34,116 nt of DNA, from NCBI GenBank assembly GCA_003250835.1, contig QKJL01000016.1, positions 1-34,116 on the forward strand. Reading direction: 5' to 3'. The position numbers and the translations under genes are program-made. Source of the stretch: Alphaproteobacteria bacterium. Lineage in GTDB: Bacteria; Pseudomonadota; Alphaproteobacteria; Rs-D84; SZUA-605. The notes under the pieces were generated by a model. The model was given only the letters and a program-made list of their open reading frames with translations, had not been told where the DNA came from and ran no database searches. Shown here piece after piece: positions 29,333 to 34,116 of this stretch (the stretch's first letter is position 1; the number at the start of each line of letters is the position of its first letter).

Positions 29333-29516
29333 ATCTTGTAATGTGAGGATCAGTATAATCCCGAATTTTATTTTTTCAAGTACTTTTTTTGAAAAAGTAA
29401 AAAAACAGAATAAGGGACGATAATTCAGGAAATACATAAATAAAAAAGAGACTGTTTTCCTAAGATATGACAAGTGAAAAAAGACATTGCTAAAGTAAAA
29501 AGAAAGAGGTGTTGAA

Positions 29517-29795
29517 ATGCAGGTTATTATTTGTCCGTATTGCCGTCATACAGACATGGATGATGGATTATCTCTTAAACGTAATAAATGGGTTGCGTTA
29601 ATTTTATCTCTCTTATTAGGCTTATTAGGAGCACATCGTTTTTACATGGGGCATCGTCGCGAAGGCATGTTCATTTTCTTTTTAAGTATTTCTTTGATCG
29701 GATTATTAATCACTGTACCATGGGTGATATGTGATTCTTTACATCTATTATTAATATCGAATAAAACCTTCAAAGAATACGCGTGTCATTGCTAA
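29517..29795 (+). CDS. TM2 domain protein with Cys motifs
   Basis: LLGLLGAHRFYMGHRREGMFIF TM2 signature; N-terminal CPYC and C-terminal CHC. Confidence 0.8.
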   Translation: MQVIICPYCRHTDMDDGLSLKRNKWVALILSLLLGLLGAHRFYMGHRREGMFIFFLSISLIGLLITVPWVICDSLHLLLISNKTFKEYACHC

Positions 29796-29833
29796 AAAAA
29801 ATAGGCACCAAAGGCACCTAAAATTTTTTTAAA

Positions 29834-30103
29834 TTAAGCTGCTGAAACAGCTGTCAGATCATTAATGATTTTCAAAAGTGATGAAACATGTGTGACATCT
29901 TTGGGAAAAACATCACTAATGTTAACATTAAAAGCTTTCTCGCAATCGACAATAATAAACATGATCCCAAGTGGTCCAAGATCTAAATCATCTTGAAAAT
30001 GAGTCTCAGGAGTAATGTTCTTTTTTTGACGAGTATGTTCCCGAATAATTCGTTGAATTATTTCGAAGATGTCTGCGGGTTCATGGGGTAAGTTTTGCAT
30101 CAT
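29834..30103 (-). CDS. Acyl carrier protein-like protein lacking the phosphopantetheine serine
   Basis: DDLDLGPLGIMFIIVDCEKAFNV aligns with ACP DSL motif but has GPL. Confidence 0.65.
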   Translation of the reverse strand: MMQNLPHEPADIFEIIQRIIREHTRQKKNITPETHFQDDLDLGPLGIMFIIVDCEKAFNVNISDVFPKDVTHVSSLLKIINDLTAVSAA

Positions 30104-30172
30104 AATAATGGTTTTAAAGTGTAAGATTATATAAATATTTATATTCTCTTTTAAAAAAGAGTCAAGAGTAAA

Positions 30173-30207
30173 AAAAAGCGCTCCTTTAAGGTAAGGGAGC
30201 GCTTTAA
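30173..30207 (-). terminator. Rho-independent terminator of the DSL-containing ACP gene
   Basis: AAAAAAAGCGCTCC...GGGAGCGCTTT. Confidence 0.7.
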
Positions 30208-30208
30208 A

Positions 30209-30502
30209 TTAGATAATTGCTTTATCAACTAAGTCGACTAGGTCAAATACAAAAATTGCATTATCAATATATTCATCGGGAATACCAATTTCAAATTCTT
30301 TTTCAATTTCCATAATAACTTCAGTGATACCAAGACTGTCCAGTTCGAGATCGTCTTTAAGATGCGAGTGAATTTCAATATCACTTGCATTAATAAAAAT
30401 TTTATCCACAAGAATTGATTGTATTCTCAAGAAAATTTCCTGATTGTACTTAAGTTTTTTAATTTCTTGTTGCCTGTTGATGTAGTCGGGTGTGTCTGTC
30501 AT
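30209..30502 (-). CDS. Acyl carrier protein
   Basis: DDLELDSLGITEVIMEIEKEFEIGIPDE, canonical DSL 4'-phosphopantetheine site. Confidence 0.85.
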   Translation of the reverse strand: MTDTPDYINRQQEIKKLKYNQEIFLRIQSILVDKIFINASDIEIHSHLKDDLELDSLGITEVIMEIEKEFEIGIPDEYIDNAIFVFDLVDLVDKAII

Positions 30503-30538
30503 ACAATAATAATTTTAAGTTAAAAATATTTATTCAGA

Positions 30539-30566
30539 AATATAGACCAAAAGCCTAAAGAGTCAA
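30539..30566 (-). promoter_or_regulatory. Promoter of the DSL-containing ACP gene
   Basis: TTGACT-N16-TATATT. Confidence 0.5.
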
Positions 30567-30598
30567 GAAATAAAAAACTCCCCGAAGGGAGTTGATTA

Positions 30599-31864
30599 TT
30601 AAGATTGGTTCATAGAATTAAAGAATTCATTATTATCTTTTGTCTTCTTCATTTTATCTAATAAGAACTTCATGGCATCAACAACACCCATTGGTTCAAG
30701 GATTTTACGAAGTACCCACATTTTTTGTAAAGTAGGACCATCCACAAGAAGATCTTCTTTACGTGTTCCAGATTTTGTAATATCAATTGCCGGGAATACA
30801 CGAACATCAGATAATTTACGATCCAATACGATTTCAGAATTACCAGTTCCTTTAAATTCTTCAAAGATTACTTCATCCATACGTGATCCAGTATCGATCA
30901 ACGCAGTCGCGATAATCGTTAATGATCCACCGTTTTCAACATTACGAGCCGCCCCAAAGAAACGTTTTGGACGTTGCAATGCATTGGCATCAACACCACC
31001 CGTTAACACTTTTCCTGATGAAGGAATAACAGTGTTATACGCACGACCTAAACGTGTAATAGAATCAAGTAAGATCACAACATCTTTACCAGCTTCCACA
31101 ATACGTTTCGCTTTATTTAAAACCATTTCAGCAACTTGTACGTGACGTTGTGCAGGTTCATCAAACGTAGAACTCACTACTTCACCTTTAACACTACGTT
31201 GCATATCAGTCACTTCTTCTGGACGTTCGTCAATTAACAAAACAATCAATTCAATTTCAGGATGATTTTCAGTAATAGCATGCGCAATATTTTGAAGCAT
31301 CATTGTTTTACCAGCTTTTGGAGGAGCCACGATCAAAGAACGTTGTCCTTTTCCTTGTGGTGAAATCAAATCAATTACACGTGAAGTAATATCTCTTAAG
31401 TCATTAGACTTATCACTTAGTTCCATATTTAAATGTTCATCTGGATAAAGAGGTGTCAAAGCATCAAACGGCACACGGTGTTTTGCTTTTTTAGGATCAT
31501 CATTATTCACTTTTTCAATCTTATGACAGGCAAAATAACGTTCCCCAGATTTCGGAGGACGAACTTCCCCTTCAATATAATCTCCATTTTTAAGAGACAT
31601 TTTACGAATTTGATTTGGGCTTATATAAAGATCATCTGGTCCAGCATAATAATTCATTTCACTTGCACGTAAAAACCCAAAACCATCTGGTAAAATTTCT
31701 AAAGTTCCATCGCCTGATAATGTTTCGCCGTTATCAGCAAGTTTCTTTAAAATAGCAAAACGAAGATGTTGAGTGTCATGTTGAGAAGGATTTTCGATTT
31801 CCAGCTTTTCAGCCATATCTAAAAGTTCACTAGGTTTTTTTTGTTTAAGTTCTTTAATGTGCAT
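30599..31864 (-). CDS. rho: Transcription termination factor Rho
   Basis: [80 protein letters not shown]. Confidence 0.97.
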   Translation of the reverse strand: MHIKELKQKKPSELLDMAEKLEIENPSQHDTQHLRFAILKKLADNGETLSGDGTLEILPDGFGFLRASEMNYYAGPDDLYISPNQIRKMSLKNGDYIEGEVRPPKSGERYFACHKIEKVNNDDPKKAKHRVPFDALTPLYPDEHLNMELSDKSNDLRDITSRVIDLISPQGKGQRSLIVAPPKAGKTMMLQNIAHAITENHPEIELIVLLIDERPEEVTDMQRSVKGEVVSSTFDEPAQRHVQVAEMVLNKAKRIVEAGKDVVILLDSITRLGRAYNTVIPSSGKVLTGGVDANALQRPKRFFGAARNVENGGSLTIIATALIDTGSRMDEVIFEEFKGTGNSEIVLDRKLSDVRVFPAIDITKSGTRKEDLLVDGPTLQKMWVLRKILEPMGVVDAMKFLLDKMKKTKDNNEFFNSMNQS

Positions 31865-31932
31865 AAGAAGTCCTCGACTTAAGATTTATTTAATGTGATT
31901 AAAAATGAAGGATTTTTTTTAAGATACTTATA

Positions 31933-31960
31933 TTTATATACCATTTTTCAAAAAAGTCAA
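31933..31960 (-). promoter_or_regulatory. Promoter of rho
   Basis: TTGACT-N16-TATAAA. Confidence 0.5.
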
Positions 31961-32088
31961 ATATTCTTTTCCGCTTTGACATTGAATAAAAAAAATTGTA
32001 ATATTTTGTAATGAAATAAAATTTGTTTCAAGGAACGAAAAAAGCTATCCTAAAGAAAAGTTCATCAGATATCAAAAGGAAATAAAAC

Positions 32089-32979
32089 ATGATCGAAAAT
32101 ATCGAATTTGTAGTTTTGCTCGCAGGAAAGTCAACACGTAATTACCCACAATCAAAAGGTCTCCCGCATAAGGCGTTAATGCCATTTGGGGACAGAAAGG
32201 TAATTGATACAGTGATGGAAAATCTTGTAAATGCAGGTGCAAAATACTTTACCTTTATTGTATCAGATATGCAAACAGTTCACGCCTTTGAAAATTGTTT
32301 TACGCATGAAGGATATATTGAAACAAAATTCCAAGAAAAAGGAATGCATGAACAAGTTAAATTATTACAATCATGCTATTTACCAGCGGGGGTAAAAATT
32401 AATTACGTGATCCAAGATAAACCATTGGGAACAGGTCATGCTGTGGGGATTGCGGCAAATACAGCCGAAGGACGTTCAATCGCAATGGTTCTACCAGATG
32501 ATATTGTGTTGTCTGAAAAAGGAGAAACGGTATACCAACGTGCTGTAAAAAATTATAAGGGTGGGAATGTAATTATCACACGCCCGGTAGAAGATCCTTC
32601 ACGATGGGGAATTGTAGAAAACGGCCGATACGTAGAAAAACCGAAAGAATCAACATCAAATGAATCTGGAATTGCGATGATGATTTTTGATCCTGTTGTA
32701 GTGAAAAAATTACAAACAGCAGCGAATGTAGTGGAACAAGGAATTGCAGATTCAGGTCTAGTGGGTGGAGAACTAGCATGGGCGCATGCCTTAAATACTG
32801 CAATCGAAGAAGATGAAGCAAAACAAAAAATTAAAACAATTCCTCTGGGCGAAAATGATGTCTATTTGGATTGTGGACAAATCAAAGAATATGAACGTGC
32901 ATCATTATATATGTTGATCAAAAATTCAATTTATAAAGAAGAACATAAAGAAAGTATAAAAAAATGGATCGCTCAATAA
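32089..32979 (+). CDS. Sugar-phosphate nucleotidyltransferase (NTP_transferase family), divergent
   Basis: VVLLAGKSTRNYPQSKGLPHKALMPFGDRKVIDTV, QDKPLGTGHAV, LPDDIVL. Confidence 0.75.
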   Translation: MIENIEFVVLLAGKSTRNYPQSKGLPHKALMPFGDRKVIDTVMENLVNAGAKYFTFIVSDMQTVHAFENCFTHEGYIETKFQEKGMHEQVKLLQSCYLPAGVKINYVIQDKPLGTGHAVGIAANTAEGRSIAMVLPDDIVLSEKGETVYQRAVKNYKGGNVIITRPVEDPSRWGIVENGRYVEKPKESTSNESGIAMMIFDPVVVKKLQTAANVVEQGIADSGLVGGELAWAHALNTAIEEDEAKQKIKTIPLGENDVYLDCGQIKEYERASLYMLIKNSIYKEEHKESIKKWIAQ

Positions 32980-33515
32980 ATTTAAAAGAATCATTAAAAG
33001 TTCTAGAATTTTTACATGATGAATTAGAAAAAAAAGGAATTTTTTGGATCTTAATATGTTCAACGGCATTACTTATGCATGGCGTAAAAGTACAACCTCA
33101 TAAAGATATTGATATTTTGGTTGATCAAAAAGACGCATTGGATGTGGATGAAATTTTAGCGAAATACAGAATTCGCCCGCCTGTCTGCACCGCATCAGTA
33201 AAATTTAAATCATGTTTTGCTCAATATGAAAAAGACGGAGTGAAAATTGATGTGATGTCAAATTTTCAGTATAAAAAAGAAGATGGCACATGGACTCGTC
33301 CACGCCCAATGGATCAAGCAGAACCATATATTGTAAATGATAAAATGACAATCATGTTGGATAGTTTGGAACATGAATTGGAACAATACACAGCAATGGA
33401 TCGTCCGGCGAAAGTGGAAAAGATTAAAGAGCGTTTAGCAGAACTAAAAGCAATTGAAAAAATAAAAAAACAAGAACAATTACTCGAACTGATCAAAGAA
33501 ACAGTTGCAGAATAA
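32964..33515 (+). CDS. Putative pol-beta-type nucleotidyltransferase
   Basis: CSTALLMHGVKVQPHKDIDILVD resembles the MNT/AbiEii-type GS...DxD motif; overlaps the preceding CDS. Confidence 0.6.
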   Translation: MDRSINLKESLKVLEFLHDELEKKGIFWILICSTALLMHGVKVQPHKDIDILVDQKDALDVDEILAKYRIRPPVCTASVKFKSCFAQYEKDGVKIDVMSNFQYKKEDGTWTRPRPMDQAEPYIVNDKMTIMLDSLEHELEQYTAMDRPAKVEKIKERLAELKAIEKIKKQEQLLELIKETVAE

Positions 33516-33528
33516 AGAAAGTAAAAAG

Positions 33529-34116
33529 ATGGATAATAGTATTGATAAACTCATAACATATCTTGCAAAAATGCCTGGGCTTGGAAAACGTTCAGCGACT
33601 CGTCAAGCGCTAGCCCTTTTACAAAAACGTGATCAATTATTGGCACCATTGGCGGATGTAATGCGTGAAGCATATGACAAAGTAAAAGTGTGTGAAAAAT
33701 GTGGAAACTTTGACGAAATTTCTCCATGTCATATTTGTCAAAATCCAATGCGTGATCAACAAGTGGTCTGTGTCGTAAAGGATATAGCAGACTTGTGGGC
33801 AATGGAACGTATGGGATCCTTCAAAGGAACATACTTTATTCTGGGGGGATTACTTTCTGCATCCGGGGGGACAACACCGGAAAGTTTGAATATTCCTAAA
33901 TTAAAAAACAGAATCAAAGAAGACGAAATCAAAGAAATCATCTTTGCGCTTCCTCTAACAATCGAAGGAAAGACAACCCAACATTATATCTCAGCAGAAT
34001 TGGGTAATATGGTAAAATGTTCAGAATTGGCGCACGGGGTGCCAATTGGCGGAGAACTTGAATTTCTGGATGATGGAACATTAGCGGAAGCCTTAAAATC
34101 ACGTAAAGAAGTTTAA
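33529..34116 (+). CDS. recR: Recombination protein RecR
   Basis: KMPGLGKRSATRQAL, zinc finger CEKCGNFDEISPCHIC, Toprim; internal start MDNSIDKL at 33529. Confidence 0.95.
   Translation: MDNSIDKLITYLAKMPGLGKRSATRQALALLQKRDQLLAPLADVMREAYDKVKVCEKCGNFDEISPCHICQNPMRDQQVVCVVKDIADLWAMERMGSFKGTYFILGGLLSASGGTTPESLNIPKLKNRIKEDEIKEIIFALPLTIEGKTTQHYISAELGNMVKCSELAHGVPIGGELEFLDDGTLAEALKSRKEV

Noticed and set aside
29226-29423. 65-aa plus-strand ORF antisense to tRNA-Leu
   Set aside because: Derived from the tRNA complement (WWEWGESNSHFQRKSDFESDAST), a common spurious call
29183-29473. 96-aa ORF overlapping tRNA-Leu on the minus strand
   Set aside because: Runs through the tRNA (contains the typical NVAELVDASDSKSD-type tRNA translation artefact)

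Overview
AT-rich Gram-negative chromosomal segment. Gene content (SecB, Tim44-like protein, MltA, LptF/LptD/SurA, OlsB/OlsA-type acyltransferases, alphaproteobacterial-looking AspS) points to a low-GC alphaproteobacterium. It is mostly core genome near the chromosome-partition locus: two parS palindromes, then parA-parB-mreB in one operon, a pepF(M3)-lptF-lptD-surA operon, murA-murB, mnmG, aspS, lepA, rho, recR, and tRNA-His(GTG), tRNA-Val(TAC) and tRNA-Leu(CAA). No CRISPR array, transposase or prophage was seen. The most notable observation is an apparently complete T-box riboswitch upstream of aspS on the minus strand (about 24677-24858). It has the T-box motif UUAGGGUGGCACCGCG, a UGGC bulge matching the G73 discriminator expected of tRNA-Asp, a short Stem I hairpin with GAC(A) in its loop, an AGUA/GAA S-turn-like Stem II, a CGGGUAAGCCCGUUAU Stem IIA/B-like element, and no strong terminator before a sequesterable Shine-Dalgarno. 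T-boxes are classically a Firmicutes/Actinobacteria feature, so an ultrashort-Stem-I, probably translational, T-box on an alphaproteobacterial aspS would be unexpected. Other points: a parS site embedded in a 34-bp perfect palindrome that resembles a bidirectional terminator; parA-parB-mreB coupling; a triplet of related unknown small genes with duplicated promoters; a set of small genes lacking Shine-Dalgarno but sharing an AAAATTATT leader; a triplet of two-TM microproteins; an ACP pair in which one copy lost the phosphopantetheine serine; and a consensus promoter driving a 37-aa peptide or sRNA. All assignments come from reading motifs; no database search was run.
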